Assembly (NCBI RefSeq): GCF_900167365.1
Contig: NZ_FUXL01000004.1
Location: 346,443 to 410,442, forward strand
Direction: 5' to 3'
Length of the DNA: 64,000 nucleotides
Source of the DNA: Consotaella salsifontis
GTDB lineage: Bacteria > Pseudomonadota > Alphaproteobacteria > Rhizobiales > Rhizobiaceae
A program made the position numbers and the translations under genes. Within the stretch, counting starts at the first letter, position 1. Every line of letters begins with the position of its first letter. Of this stretch, positions 18,279 to 27,174 are shown piece by piece. The notes under the pieces are model-generated. The model searched no databases. It saw only the letters and a list, made by a program, of their open reading frames with translations, and was not told where the DNA came from.

Positions 18279-19268
18279 ATGGACGCGATCAGCGGCGAAG
18301 TCACGGTCGAATTCCGCAGCCATGAAGGCGCCCGCCCGCCTCATCGCGTCGTTGTCACCCTGCCCACCTTCCGCCGCCCCGAGCACCTGGAAAAGACCCT
18401 GCGCTCCCTCTGCGAGCAGAACACCGAGCACCGCTTCGCCGTCGTTGTCATGGACAATGATGACACCGGCCGGGAGGGTGCAGCGGCGGCGCGCCCCTTC
18501 TTCCTGGGCGGGCTCCTGGAAGGCCTCGTCATCATCGCCCACGAGCGAGGCAATTGTTCGGCTTATAATGCAGGCTGGAAGACCGCGCTCGGCGAATTCC
18601 CGGGCATGGAGTTCCTGCTCGTCATCGACGATGACGAATGCGCTGATCCGCAATGGCTCGCCCGGCTGGTGGAGACGGCGCAGGAGACCGACGCCGACGC
18701 GGTCGGCGGGCCGCAGATCCCCGTCTTCGCCGACGAACGCGGCGCCAAGCTGGCCAACCATCCGGTGTTCGAGCCCCATTATGATGCGACCGGCCCGGTG
18801 CCGATCCTCTATTCGTCCGGCAACGTCCTCCTTCGCCGCCGCCTTCTGGAGGCCATGGGGCCACCCTTCCTGGACACGGCCTTCAACTTCATCGGCGGCG
18901 GCGACAGCGACTTCTATTCGCGGTGCCGCGAGAAGGGCTTTTCGTTCGCGTGGTGTCAGGAGGCTCCGGTCTACGAGACCGTCCCTCAGCGCCGGACGGA
19001 GTTTTCCTGGCTCCAGGCGCGCGCGCTGCGAGAGGGCGCCCTGTCGGCGATCATCGAACGGCGCCGCGATAGCTCCTTCAAGGGCCGTGCCCGCAGCCTG
19101 GCGAAAAGCCTGGCGCTTCTCGTTGCCTCGCCGGTGCGCGGCTCCTATCTCGCCTGGCAGACAGGCTCTTTCGTGACCGGACTCTATCGCCCACAGGTGG
19201 CGCTCGGCCGCCTTCTCGGCGAACTCGGCATCGTCAACGAGCAGTATCGCCGTCCCGAGGAGAACTGA
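18279..19268 (+). CDS. Glycosyltransferase family 2 protein
   Basis: A 329-residue GT-A transferase. The N-terminal VVVTLPTFRRPEHLEKTLRS is the nucleotide-sugar domain, the metal-binding acidic cluster is VIDDDECADP near residue 120, and the acceptor-side GGGDSDFYSRCREKGF is typical of GT2. A hydrophobic C-terminus (SLALLVASPVRGSYLAW) may contact the membrane. It diverges from the GT4 operon across a 178-bp AT-richer region likely to hold both promoters, so it belongs to the same exopolysaccharide block. Confidence 0.9.
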   Translation: MDAISGEVTVEFRSHEGARPPHRVVVTLPTFRRPEHLEKTLRSLCEQNTEHRFAVVVMDNDDTGREGAAAARPFFLGGLLEGLVIIAHERGNCSAYNAGWKTALGEFPGMEFLLVIDDDECADPQWLARLVETAQETDADAVGGPQIPVFADERGAKLANHPVFEPHYDATGPVPILYSSGNVLLRRRLLEAMGPPFLDTAFNFIGGGDSDFYSRCREKGFSFAWCQEAPVYETVPQRRTEFSWLQARALREGALSAIIERRRDSSFKGRARSLAKSLALLVASPVRGSYLAWQTGSFVTGLYRPQVALGRLLGELGIVNEQYRRPEEN

Positions 19269-19348
19269 CCGGCGACTGCGCCTTTGCTATCGACAGCCGA
19301 GGCTCTAGCTTTGGCCTCACATCCTTTCCGCATGTGAAGAAGGCTTCC

Positions 19349-19804
19349 ATGGACCCCTTGCGTCTCATCGCCGTCGACGAAGACGACCTGGCTATTCTCT
19401 CCGCCCATTGCCAGGACGCCGTCCTGAAGCTCGGCGAATGCCAGTATCGTCCGCAGCAAAAGCAGTTCGTCATGGCGATCAACCGATTCGCCTGGGAAAA
19501 GGCAAATCCCTCCCTGCTCGCTTCGCTCTTCGGCGGGCAGACCTTCGAGCGACGGCGCGCGGCGCTGCATTTCAACCGCGTGGAAAAGGTGCATCAGGAG
19601 GGGCTGGCGAGCGCTCCCGCCGACACCGTTCTTTCGCTGCTCGCCATTCGTTTTTCGCCCACCGACGCCCCTTCCGGCCATGTCACGCTTGTATTTGCGG
19701 GAGGCTCCACGATAAGGCTCGATGTCGAATGCATCGAAGCACAGCTTTCCGATCTCGGGGCGGCCTGGAGCACCAGCTTCAAGCCCGACCATGACAAGGG
19801 ATGA
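19349..19804 (+). CDS. DUF2948 family protein
   Basis: About 151 residues. The start at ATG 19349 is preceded by GAAGG at seven bases; a GTG at 19334 is further upstream. LRLIAVDEDDLAILSAHCQDAVLK and MAINRFAWE are typical of DUF2948, a conserved alphaproteobacterial family with no known function, frequently found next to hisD as it is here. It has no signal peptide or membrane segment, so it is probably cytoplasmic. Confidence 0.85.
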   Translation: MDPLRLIAVDEDDLAILSAHCQDAVLKLGECQYRPQQKQFVMAINRFAWEKANPSLLASLFGGQTFERRRAALHFNRVEKVHQEGLASAPADTVLSLLAIRFSPTDAPSGHVTLVFAGGSTIRLDVECIEAQLSDLGAAWSTSFKPDHDKG

Positions 19805-19858
19805 GCCGCCGGCCCTGAGCGGCGCGGCGCGAGATCGGATCATCGAGGAGACAAAGGC

Positions 19859-21151
19859 TTGCCGCTGAGGCTGAACAGCAAGGACGAGGGGTTCGACGCG
19901 CAATTTTCGGCGTTGCTGTCGATGAAGCGGGAGGTTTCCGCCGATGTCGAGGCGGCGGTCCGCGCCATCGTCGACGACGTCAAGACGCGCGGCGACGAAG
20001 CCCTGATCGAGGCGACGGCGCGCTTTGACCGGCTCACCCTCACGCCGCAGACCCTGAAGGTCGCGCGCGACGAGATCGACGCGGCGCTTGCCGGCACCGA
20101 CCCCGAGGTGCGTGCCGCCCTGGAGCTGGCCCATCAGCGCATCAGGGACCACCACCAGCGCCAGAAGCCCGAGGACGAACGCTATATCGACCCGATCGGG
20201 GTCGAGCTCGGCAGCCGCTGGACCGCCGTGGAGTCGGTCGGCCTCTACGTGCCGGGCGGACTGGCAAGCTATCCCTCCTCGGTGCTGATGAACGCCGTGC
20301 CGGCGCGCGTCGCCGGCGTCGAGCGCATCGCCATGGTGGTGCCCTCGCCGGACGGGCGGCTCAACCCGCTGGTGCTCGCCGCCGCCGCGCTCTGCGGCAT
20401 CGACGAGATCTATCGCATCGGCGGCGCGCAGGCGATCGCCGCGCTCGCCCATGGCACGGAGACGATCCCGCCCGTCGCCAAGATCGTCGGCCCCGGCAAC
20501 GCCTATGTTGCCGCCGCCAAGCGACAGGTCTTCGGCACCGTGGGCATCGACATGATCGCCGGTCCCTCCGAGGTGCTGGTGGTCGCCGACGGCGAGAACG
20601 ACCCCGATTGGCTCGCGGCCGATCTCCTGGCCCAGGCCGAGCACGACGCCGCCGCGCAGTCGATCCTCATCACCGACGATGCCGTGTTGGCGGACGCGGT
20701 CGAGGGCGCGGTCGAGCGCCAGCTCGCGCTGCTCCCGCGCCGCGATGTCGCGGGCGCGAGCTGGCGCGATTTCGGCGCGATCATCCTCGTCGGCAGCCTC
20801 GACGAGGTGCCGGCGCTGGCGGACCGCATCGCCGCCGAGCATCTGGAGCTCGCCGTCGCCGACCCCGAGGCGCTGTTCGCGCGCATCCGCAACGCCGGCG
20901 CCGTCTTCCTCGGCCGCCACACGCCGGAGGTTATCGGCGATTATGTCGGCGGCACCAACCACGTGCTGCCGACCGCGCGGTCCGCGCGCTTTTCCTCGGG
21001 CCTCTCGGTGCTCGACTTCGTCAAGCGCACGTCGATCCTGAAGCTCGGGCCTGCGCAGCTTCGCGCGCTCGGGCCGGCCGCCATCGCGCTCGCCCGCGCC
21101 GAGGGCCTCGACGCCCACGGCCGCTCCGTCGGCGTGCGGATCAACCTCTGA
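19859..21151 (+). CDS. hisD: Histidinol dehydrogenase
   Basis: A 430-residue enzyme that oxidises L-histidinol to L-histidine in two NAD+-dependent steps, the last of histidine biosynthesis. Family motifs include [61 protein letters not shown] and GGTNHVLPT, covering the zinc and substrate residues. The start is TTG at 19859, which gives the usual PLRL beginning and follows GGAG. It is followed within seven bases by the UPF0262 gene. Confidence 0.97.
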   Translation: MPLRLNSKDEGFDAQFSALLSMKREVSADVEAAVRAIVDDVKTRGDEALIEATARFDRLTLTPQTLKVARDEIDAALAGTDPEVRAALELAHQRIRDHHQRQKPEDERYIDPIGVELGSRWTAVESVGLYVPGGLASYPSSVLMNAVPARVAGVERIAMVVPSPDGRLNPLVLAAAALCGIDEIYRIGGAQAIAALAHGTETIPPVAKIVGPGNAYVAAAKRQVFGTVGIDMIAGPSEVLVVADGENDPDWLAADLLAQAEHDAAAQSILITDDAVLADAVEGAVERQLALLPRRDVAGASWRDFGAIILVGSLDEVPALADRIAAEHLELAVADPEALFARIRNAGAVFLGRHTPEVIGDYVGGTNHVLPTARSARFSSGLSVLDFVKRTSILKLGPAQLRALGPAAIALARAEGLDAHGRSVGVRINL

Positions 21152-21158
21152 GGCGGCG

Positions 21159-21632
21159 ATGACGGGCCACGGCGGCAAACTCATCCATGTCGAGCTCGAC
21201 GGCACCATCGGGCGCGCACCGCCCGATATAGAGCACGAGCGCAAGGTCGCGATCTTCGACCTCATCGAGGAGAACAGCTTCACGCCCGCCGGCGCCACGG
21301 AGGGAAATTTCCGCCTGACGCTTTCGCTGATCGAAAAGCGCCTGGTCTTCGACGTGCGGGACGAGGCCGATCAGCCGGTGGCCAAGCATATCCTGTCGCT
21401 GACGCCGTTCCGGCGCATCATCAAGGACTACTTCCTGATCTGCGACAGCTACCATGAGGCGGTGCGCTCGGCGACGCCCTCGCAGATCGAGGCGATCGAC
21501 ATGGGACGTCGCGGCGTCCACAACGAGGGCTCGGAGACGCTGAAGGAGCGCCTCGCCGGCAAGATCGACCTCGATTTCGACACGGCACGGCGGCTCTTCA
21601 CCCTGATCTGCGTGTTGCATCGTCGGAGCTGA
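21159..21632 (+). CDS. UPF0262 family protein
   Basis: A 157-residue cytoplasmic protein of the UPF0262 family, found mainly in alphaproteobacteria directly downstream of hisD. Conserved features are [31 protein letters not shown] and the [22 protein letters not shown] segment. It starts seven bases after hisD and probably shares its transcript. No function is known for the family. Confidence 0.93.
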   Translation: MTGHGGKLIHVELDGTIGRAPPDIEHERKVAIFDLIEENSFTPAGATEGNFRLTLSLIEKRLVFDVRDEADQPVAKHILSLTPFRRIIKDYFLICDSYHEAVRSATPSQIEAIDMGRRGVHNEGSETLKERLAGKIDLDFDTARRLFTLICVLHRRS

Positions 21633-21710
21633 CGAGATGGGCGCGCGCCTCCCCATCCCGGCCGCTATCGGCCGCGTTCCTTCGGGGCGGACGGCCCCGA
21701 GGATGTCCGT

Positions 21711-22187
21711 TTGAGCGCCGCGCCCCTGCCGGGCGGCGCGGAGAAGAAGGGCCGCGGCGTTTCCTCGGTGCTCTTCGTCTGCGGGCTCAACTCGATCCGC
21801 TCGCCGATCGCCGAGGCGCTCGCCAAAAACCTCCTGCCCGCCTCGGTCTACGTCGCATCGGCCGGCGTCAAACGAGGCGAACGCGACCCCTTCGTCGATA
21901 CGGTTCTATCTGAAAAGGGCATCAGCCTCGGCAACCGGCGGCCGCAGAGCTTCGAGGAGATCGAGGATTCCTTCTTCGACCTCGTGGTGACGCTCTCGCC
22001 CGAGGCCCATCACATGGTGCTCAACGCCATGCGGGCCGATGCCGTCGACGTCGAATTCTGGCCAATGCCCGACCCGGCCGCCGCCGACGGCACCCGCGAA
22101 CAGATTCTCTCGGCCTACCGCGATGTCGTCAGGCGCATCGAGACGCGCATCCGCCAGCGCCTTTTGTCCGACGAAAGCGCTGCCTGA
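21711..22187 (+). CDS. Low-molecular-weight phosphatase family protein
   Basis: A 158-residue protein of the LMW protein-tyrosine phosphatase/arsenate reductase fold. The P-loop CGLNSIRS (C-X5-R-S) is near residue 24 and the general-acid Asp probably lies in MPDPAAADG. The start is TTG at 21711 with AGGA seven bases before it. In many Hyphomicrobiales this gene is followed by infA and maf; here it instead runs tail-to-tail into engB six bases away, so the neighbourhood has been rearranged. Confidence 0.87.
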   Translation: MSAAPLPGGAEKKGRGVSSVLFVCGLNSIRSPIAEALAKNLLPASVYVASAGVKRGERDPFVDTVLSEKGISLGNRRPQSFEEIEDSFFDLVVTLSPEAHHMVLNAMRADAVDVEFWPMPDPAAADGTREQILSAYRDVVRRIETRIRQRLLSDESAA

Positions 22188-22193
22188 CCGGCG

Positions 22194-22856
22194 TCAGCGC
22201 TGCTGCGAAATCGTGAGGATCGCCTCGCGCAGCTCGTCGAGGCCCGCGCCCTTTTCCGAAGAAGTGGCAAGGATTTGCGGATAGGCCGCCGGCCTCTTGC
22301 GGATCGCCTCGGCCGTTGCCTCCAGAAGCTTCGGAACCGCCGTCGGCTTGATCTTGTCGAGCTTCGTCAGGACGATCTGGTAGGACACCGCCGCCTTGTC
22401 GAGAAGGCCGAGGACATCGGCGTCGTTGGTCTTGATGCCGTGGCGTGCATCGATCAACACGAAGACGCGCTTCAGGGTCGAGCGACCGCGCAGATAGTCG
22501 AAGACGAGCCGCGTCCAGGCATCGACCTTCTCTTTCGGCGCCTCGGCATAGCCGTAGCCCGGCATGTCGACGATGGCGAGTGGCGGCAGATCGTCCAGCG
22601 CGCCGGAATAGCCGCCGGGCACGAAATAGTTGAGCTCCTGCGTCCGCCCCGGCGTATTCGACGTGCGCGCCAGCCCCTTCTGGCGCAGCAGCGCGTTGAT
22701 GAGCGACGACTTGCCGACATTGGAGCGCCCCGCGAAGGCGATCTCGGGCGGCCCCTCCGGCGGCAGAACGCTCATGTTGGGCACGCCGCGGATGAAGACC
22801 CAGGGCTTGACAAAGATCGCCTGGCCGGCCTCCGGCGCGGGTTCGGTGCTGCTCAT
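22194..22856 (-). CDS. engB: Ribosome biogenesis GTP-binding protein EngB (YsxC/YihA)
   Basis: About 220 residues. The G1 motif [10 protein letters not shown]3 DMPGYGYA and G4 TKLDK identify the EngB/YihA GTPase, required for 50S ribosomal subunit assembly. ATG 22856 overlaps the stop of the upstream hexapeptide acyltransferase as ATGA and is preferred over a start at 22940 inside that gene. The product is cytoplasmic. Confidence 0.96.
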   Translation of the reverse strand: MSSTEPAPEAGQAIFVKPWVFIRGVPNMSVLPPEGPPEIAFAGRSNVGKSSLINALLRQKGLARTSNTPGRTQELNYFVPGGYSGALDDLPPLAIVDMPGYGYAEAPKEKVDAWTRLVFDYLRGRSTLKRVFVLIDARHGIKTNDADVLGLLDKAAVSYQIVLTKLDKIKPTAVPKLLEATAEAIRKRPAAYPQILATSSEKGAGLDELREAILTISQQR

Positions 22857-23491
22857 CGGGCGGTCTCCAGGTGCTTGAGATCGGCGCCGCGAATGGCGTC
22901 GAGATTGCGGCCGATCTTGTCCACCGGCCAGTTCCACCATGCGATGTCGAGGAGCCAGGCGACGGTCGCCTCGTCAAAGCGCGAACGCTTCAGCCGCGCC
23001 GGGTTGCCGGCGACGACGCCGTAGGGCGGCACGTCCTTCGTCACCACGCTGTAGGCGCCGATGATCGCGCCGTCGCCGATGGTGACGCCCGGCAGAATCC
23101 GTGCATGCTCGCCGATCCACACGTCGTTGCCGACCAACGTGTCGCCGCGAAGGCCGCGACCATAGCTCTCGACATCGAAACCCTCTTCCCAGCCATTGGC
23201 GAAGAGATTGAAGGGATAGGTCGAGAAGCCGTCCATCACATGGTTGGCGCCGTTCATGATGAAGGTGGCGCCTTTGGCGATGGCGCAGAAGCGGCCGATG
23301 ACCAGGCGGTCGCCAAGGAACGGATAATGGTGGGTCACGCACTTCTCGACGAAGTGCTCTGGCCCGTCCGGGTCATCGTAATAGGTGAACTCGCCGATCT
23401 CGATCATCGGATTTGAGACGAGCGGCTTCAGGAAGCCGATGCGGCGATGCGCCGGCACGGGATGCGGAGAGGAGGGATCGGGGCCTGTCAT
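22853..23491 (-). CDS. CatB-type hexapeptide-repeat acyltransferase
   Basis: About 212 residues of the left-handed beta-helix acetyltransferase fold, xenobiotic (CatB/Vat) subgroup. Evidence: hexapeptide repeats such as [20 protein letters not shown], the putative catalytic His in GANHVMDG, and [30 protein letters not shown]. Such proteins acetylate small hydroxylated compounds, chloramphenicol or streptogramins in the resistance forms, but many chromosomal members have no known substrate. It overlaps engB by four bases on the same strand. Confidence 0.88.
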   Translation of the reverse strand: MTGPDPSSPHPVPAHRRIGFLKPLVSNPMIEIGEFTYYDDPDGPEHFVEKCVTHHYPFLGDRLVIGRFCAIAKGATFIMNGANHVMDGFSTYPFNLFANGWEEGFDVESYGRGLRGDTLVGNDVWIGEHARILPGVTIGDGAIIGAYSVVTKDVPPYGVVAGNPARLKRSRFDEATVAWLLDIAWWNWPVDKIGRNLDAIRGADLKHLETAR

Positions 23492-23556
23492 GCCCGCTTC
23501 ATGCCCGCGACGGGCATGGAAGGCAAGGCTTGGGCCGGCCGGGCGCGTAAAGCAAA

Positions 23557-23585
23557 GGCCGCGAACGCCTCTTCGCGTCGCGGCC
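23557..23585 (-). terminator. Probable rho-independent terminator after yidC
   Basis: GGCCGCGA at 23557-23564 pairs with TCGCGGCC at 23578-23585, with additional pairing inside the loop. Read on the minus strand the stem is followed by TTTGCTTTA. It lies about 30 bases after the yidC stop and before the acyltransferase start, a suitable place to end the rpmH-rnpA-yidC transcript. Confidence 0.5.
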
Positions 23586-23615
23586 CCCGCCACAATTGTA
23601 AATAAGGAAGGAAAA

Positions 23616-25427
23616 TTATCCCTTGGCCGTTTTCGGCTTTCGCCGGAACATGCCCTTCAGATTGTCCCAGAGTTCGATCTTGGTGCCGTTGCGCTTCATG
23701 ATGATCGACTGCTGGATGATGGACAGCGTGTTGTTGCAGGTCCAGTAGATTACCAGTCCGGCCGGGAAGTGCGCCAGCATGAAGGTGAAGACCACCGGCA
23801 TCCAGGTGAAGATCATCTGCTGGCTGGGGTCGGCGGGCGTCGGGTTGAGCCGCATCTGGACGAACATGGTCACGCCCATGACCAACGGCCAAGCGCCGAT
23901 CATCAGCATCTGCGGCACGTCGTAGGGCAGCAGGCCGAAGAGGTTGAACAGGCTCGTCGGGTCCGGCGCCGCAAGATCGTGAATCCAGCCGTAGAACGGC
24001 GCATGGCGCATCTCGATGGTGACGTAGAGCACCTTGTAGAGCGAGAAAAAGATCGGGATCTGGATCAGCATCGGCCAGCAGCCGGCCGCCGGATTGACCT
24101 TTTCCTCCTTGTAGAGGCGCATCATCTCCTGCTGCTGCTTGACCTTGTCGTCGGCGAAGCGCTCGCGCATCTCGGCGATCTTCGGCTGGAGGTTCTTCAT
24201 CCTCGCCATCGACTGGTAGGATTTGTTGGCGAGCGGGAAGAAGATGGCCTTCAGGACGATCGTCACGGCGATGATCGCCAGGCCGAAATTGCCCAGGAAG
24301 CGATAGAGCCAGTCGATGGCATGGAACATCGGCCGCGTAATGAAGTAGAACCAGCCCCAGTCGATGAGCTGGCCGAAATGCGGGATGTTCAGCGCCTCCT
24401 CGTAGTGATCGATGAGATCCACCACTTTGGCGCCCGCAAAGGTGTGGCTGCTGAAGGTCTTGCTGGCACCCGGCGCGATCTCCATCGGATCGGCGAGGTA
24501 GTCCGACTGATAGAAGGTCCGACCCGCGGTCGAATAGCGGAAAGTCGGCTGGAAGGCGCCCTGGTCGACGGGAACGATGGCGGTCGCCCAATACTTGTCG
24601 GTGGTGCCGAGCCAGCCGTTGGCAGCCTTCTCGGGCTTGACCGTGCCGTCCTTCTCGATCGACTTGTAGGTGACTTCGTTGAGGCCGTTTTCGCCGAAGA
24701 CGCCGAGAAGCCCCTCGAAGAGGACGTAGCTCGAGGCGACCTCGGGCTTCGAGAAGCGCACGACGCGGCCCCACGGCGAGAGGCTCACCGGCGTCGAGCC
24801 GCCATTGGCGACGGAGTCCTCGATGGTGAACATGAACTTGTCGTCCACCGAGATGACGCGGGTGAAGGTCAGGCCCTTGTCGTTGGTGTAGGTCAGCGTC
24901 ACCGGGCTGTCTGGTGAAAGAACGGCGCCCGACTGCGCCTGCCACAGAGTGGTCGGCCCCGGCAGCGCGCCGGCCTCCTTGCCCGAATAGCCGAGCTCGG
25001 CGAAATAGCCGTCCTTGTCCTGCTCGGGCGAGAGCAGAACGATGGTCGGCGAGGCGTCGTCGACGGTGACGTGGTAGTTCTTGAGCCTCAGGTCGTCGAG
25101 CCGCGCACCCTTGAGGTTGATGGAGCCCGACAGCGAGGGCGTGTCGATGGCGACCCGGGGATCGCTGTTCAATGCGTCCTCCCGCGTCGCCGATTGGGCG
25201 GGCGTCGGCGTCTCGGCCGGCACCACGCTCTCGCGTCCGGCCGGTGCCACCACTTCCTTCTGGTCGGTGCCGGCGGGGGTCGTCGGGGTCTGCAGCTCGC
25301 CGCCCTTCTGCGCCTGCTCCGCCTGGCGCTGCGCTTCCATGCGGGGCGCGACCACCAGGAACTGCCAACCCACCAGCACCGCGATGGACAGCACCATGGC
25401 GATCAGGAAGTTGCGGTTGTTTTGCAT
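23616..25427 (-). CDS. yidC: Membrane protein insertase YidC
   Basis: A protein of about 603 residues: an N-terminal membrane segment ([20 protein letters not shown]), a large periplasmic beta domain of about 320 residues, then the conserved insertase core with [34 protein letters not shown] and the last segments with [13 protein letters not shown]. It inserts and folds inner-membrane proteins, with SecYEG or alone. ATG 25427 shares one base with the rnpA stop codon, so the genes are coupled; a GTG lies one codon upstream. Confidence 0.97.
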   Translation of the reverse strand: MQNNRNFLIAMVLSIAVLVGWQFLVVAPRMEAQRQAEQAQKGGELQTPTTPAGTDQKEVVAPAGRESVVPAETPTPAQSATREDALNSDPRVAIDTPSLSGSINLKGARLDDLRLKNYHVTVDDASPTIVLLSPEQDKDGYFAELGYSGKEAGALPGPTTLWQAQSGAVLSPDSPVTLTYTNDKGLTFTRVISVDDKFMFTIEDSVANGGSTPVSLSPWGRVVRFSKPEVASSYVLFEGLLGVFGENGLNEVTYKSIEKDGTVKPEKAANGWLGTTDKYWATAIVPVDQGAFQPTFRYSTAGRTFYQSDYLADPMEIAPGASKTFSSHTFAGAKVVDLIDHYEEALNIPHFGQLIDWGWFYFITRPMFHAIDWLYRFLGNFGLAIIAVTIVLKAIFFPLANKSYQSMARMKNLQPKIAEMRERFADDKVKQQQEMMRLYKEEKVNPAAGCWPMLIQIPIFFSLYKVLYVTIEMRHAPFYGWIHDLAAPDPTSLFNLFGLLPYDVPQMLMIGAWPLVMGVTMFVQMRLNPTPADPSQQMIFTWMPVVFTFMLAHFPAGLVIYWTCNNTLSIIQQSIIMKRNGTKIELWDNLKGMFRRKPKTAKG

Positions 25428-25810
25428 CACTCTTTCCCCAGGGGCCGCCGGTCGGAAGTGCCGGACGGCGGACGTGGTGCGTTCCTGCCGCTGTGGGCAA
25501 GGCGGCGCCCGAGCTCCTTCGTCAACGAAGCGAACGGTACGCCAAGGACGTCGCGGCGGGCGACGATGACATAATCATGGCCCACGGCCATTTCAGCCCC
25601 CGCGCCGAGGCGGATCGCCTCACGCAGCCGGCGCCGGATTCTGTTGCGCTCGACCGCGTTGCCGACCTTCTTGGTCACCGTCAGCCCGAAACGGGGCTCA
25701 CGGCCATCGCCACGGTCGAGGGCTTCGACGAAGAAGAAGGGGCCGTTCAGCCGCCTCCCCCGGCGCGCCGCCAAAAACTCGGCGCGCGTCTTCATCCGTC
25801 CGACGGTCAT
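25427..25810 (-). CDS. rnpA: Ribonuclease P protein component
   Basis: About 127 residues, basic. The signature RFGLTVTKKVGNAVERNRIRRRLREA is characteristic of the RNase P protein, which helps the catalytic RNA process tRNA 5' ends. ATG 25810 follows a GAGAGGG ribosome site; a TTG at 25840 gives a longer frame without such support. It lies between rpmH and yidC as in most bacteria. Confidence 0.95.
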   Translation of the reverse strand: MTVGRMKTRAEFLAARRGRRLNGPFFFVEALDRGDGREPRFGLTVTKKVGNAVERNRIRRRLREAIRLGAGAEMAVGHDYVIVARRDVLGVPFASLTKELGRRLAHSGRNAPRPPSGTSDRRPLGKE

Positions 25811-25930
25811 CGGCCCTCTCGCGATCGACAGGACCGGCAAGGCGCCTCGCCCCGTCCCGCATCGTCGGATCGCCGCATGGGAGTCACCGGAAATCCATCC
25901 GGCTCGGTCCCATGCGTCGAACAGCGCTTT

Positions 25931-26065
25931 TTACGCGGAGAGCCGCTTGCGGCCGCGTGCGCGGCGAGCCGCGATCACCTTGCGGCCACCGGTGGTTGCC
26001 ATGCGGGCACGGAAGCCGTGACGGCGCTTGCGGACGAGCTTGCTGGGCTGATAGGTGCGCTTCAT
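25931..26065 (-). CDS. rpmH: 50S ribosomal protein L34
   Basis: A 44-residue, very basic protein. [18 protein letters not shown] followed by [19 protein letters not shown] is the universal L34 sequence. Only the last part of a longer open frame is the real gene, starting at ATG 26065. A strong promoter-like sequence lies about 110-140 bases upstream. Confidence 0.98.
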   Translation of the reverse strand: MKRTYQPSKLVRKRRHGFRARMATTGGRKVIAARRARGRKRLSA

Positions 26066-26439
26066 CGTTGAATTCTCCGGGGAGTCACCCCACGGGCCTC
26101 TTGGTCGGTCTTCAATCGAGTTTTCGGGCGACAATGGACGCACGACCGCATCGCGCGGACCCCGTCCGTTCGTGGGGGCTTATAGGAAGAGCCTCGGCAA
26201 AAAGTCAATCCGCCAACGTCAAACGCGTTAAGCAAGCATCGTGGCGAATGGACTTAGTCCACCATGTCACATGCGCTCACACGGTTTCAAGGTGCCGTGA
26301 GACTCGGCGCCTGTCAGTTCCCGGTTAACCATCCCGGCGATAGGTGTTCTTGTCGCGCAAGGCAAGGAAGAGGACGGCGGTGCGCCCCATCTGGCGAGAA
26401 AAAGACCACGGCTCCGCCGGCGCGCCATCCGCAGCGCCG
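26066..26439. other. Divergent intergenic region between rpmH and the TVP38 gene
   Basis: A 374-bp stretch without a gene. It holds the rpmH promoter and 5' leader on the minus strand, and presumably a promoter for the TVP38 gene on the plus strand. I see no DnaA-box cluster (TTATCCACA type), so there is no sign of a replication origin here. Confidence 0.6.
26179..26208 (-). promoter_or_regulatory. Sigma-70-like promoter for rpmH-rnpA-yidC
   Basis: On the minus strand TTGACT (plus-strand 26203-26208) is followed after 18 bases by TATAAG (plus-strand 26179-26184). Both hexamers are close to consensus, and they point toward rpmH. Confidence 0.65.
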
Positions 26440-27174
26440 ATGACGTCGCCCCAGCGTTTCCTGCCGCTGGCGCTGATCGGCTGCGCCCTCGTGCTCTCAT
26501 GGGCGCTGGGAATCCAGGACCAGATTTCTTTTCACGCCTTCCTTGAAGGCCGGCACGCCCTCAAGCACTGGGTCGACAGCAACATCGTTCTCGCCGCCCT
26601 CGGCTTCACCGCCCTTTATGCGATCGCCACCGCTCTCGTCTTTCCGGCGGCGGCGGTGCTGACCATCGGAGGCGGCTTCCTGTTCGGCTGGTGGCTGGGC
26701 GGCTCGCTCACCGTGATCGGCGCGACGATCGGCGCCTGCATCCTTTTCCAGGCGACCAATTCGGCCTTCGGCGGAGCCTTGCGACGCCGCGCCGGCCTGA
26801 TCCGGCGCTTCGCAGACGGCTTCGAGAAAGATGCTTTCTCCTATCTCCTCGTGCTGCGCCTCAGTCCGGTTCTTCCGTTTTCCGTGGTCAATGTCGGCCC
26901 TGCCCTGATCGGCGTGCCGTTCTCGACCTATGCGCTGGCAACCTTCCTCGGCATCATTCCGGGCGCCATGGTCTACGCCTTCATCGGCAGCGGTCTCGAC
27001 GCGGCGCTGCTGGCGGCGGGAGGAAACGCCGATTCGATCTCGGACTTCATCACCTTCGACACGACGCTGGCTCTCCTCGGCCTCGCGGCGCTTTCTGTGC
27101 TCGGGCTGGCCCTCAAGAAATGGGTGATCGAGCCACGCCGCCGCGCGCCCGAACGCGGCGGAGTTTCCCGGTGA
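26440..27174 (+). CDS. TVP38/TMEM64 family membrane protein
   Basis: About 244 residues with five to six hydrophobic segments and the SNARE-associated (DedA/VTT-like) core: FPAAAVLTIGGGFLFGWWLG followed by LRLSPVLPFSVVNVGPALIGVPFSTYALATFLGIIPG. Proteins of this fold are linked to lipid scrambling or membrane homeostasis. ATG 26440 gives a start just before the first membrane segment; the frame extends upstream to 26344. Its stop overlaps the start of the flavoprotein gene (GTGA), a pairing often seen between TVP38 and mercuric-reductase-like genes. Confidence 0.88.
   Translation: MTSPQRFLPLALIGCALVLSWALGIQDQISFHAFLEGRHALKHWVDSNIVLAALGFTALYAIATALVFPAAAVLTIGGGFLFGWWLGGSLTVIGATIGACILFQATNSAFGGALRRRAGLIRRFADGFEKDAFSYLLVLRLSPVLPFSVVNVGPALIGVPFSTYALATFLGIIPGAMVYAFIGSGLDAALLAAGGNADSISDFITFDTTLALLGLAALSVLGLALKKWVIEPRRRAPERGGVSR

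Noticed and set aside
19184..21298. A 704-codon minus-strand open frame.
   Set aside because: It is antisense to the DUF2948 gene and hisD and has no recognisable motif.
22853..23491. Chloramphenicol resistance from the hexapeptide acyltransferase.
   Set aside because: The fold is right, but chromosomal members of this group mostly have unknown substrates, and nothing in the context supports a resistance role.
26066..26439. A replication origin next to rpmH.
   Set aside because: There is no dnaA gene and no cluster of DnaA boxes; in this order oriC usually lies elsewhere.
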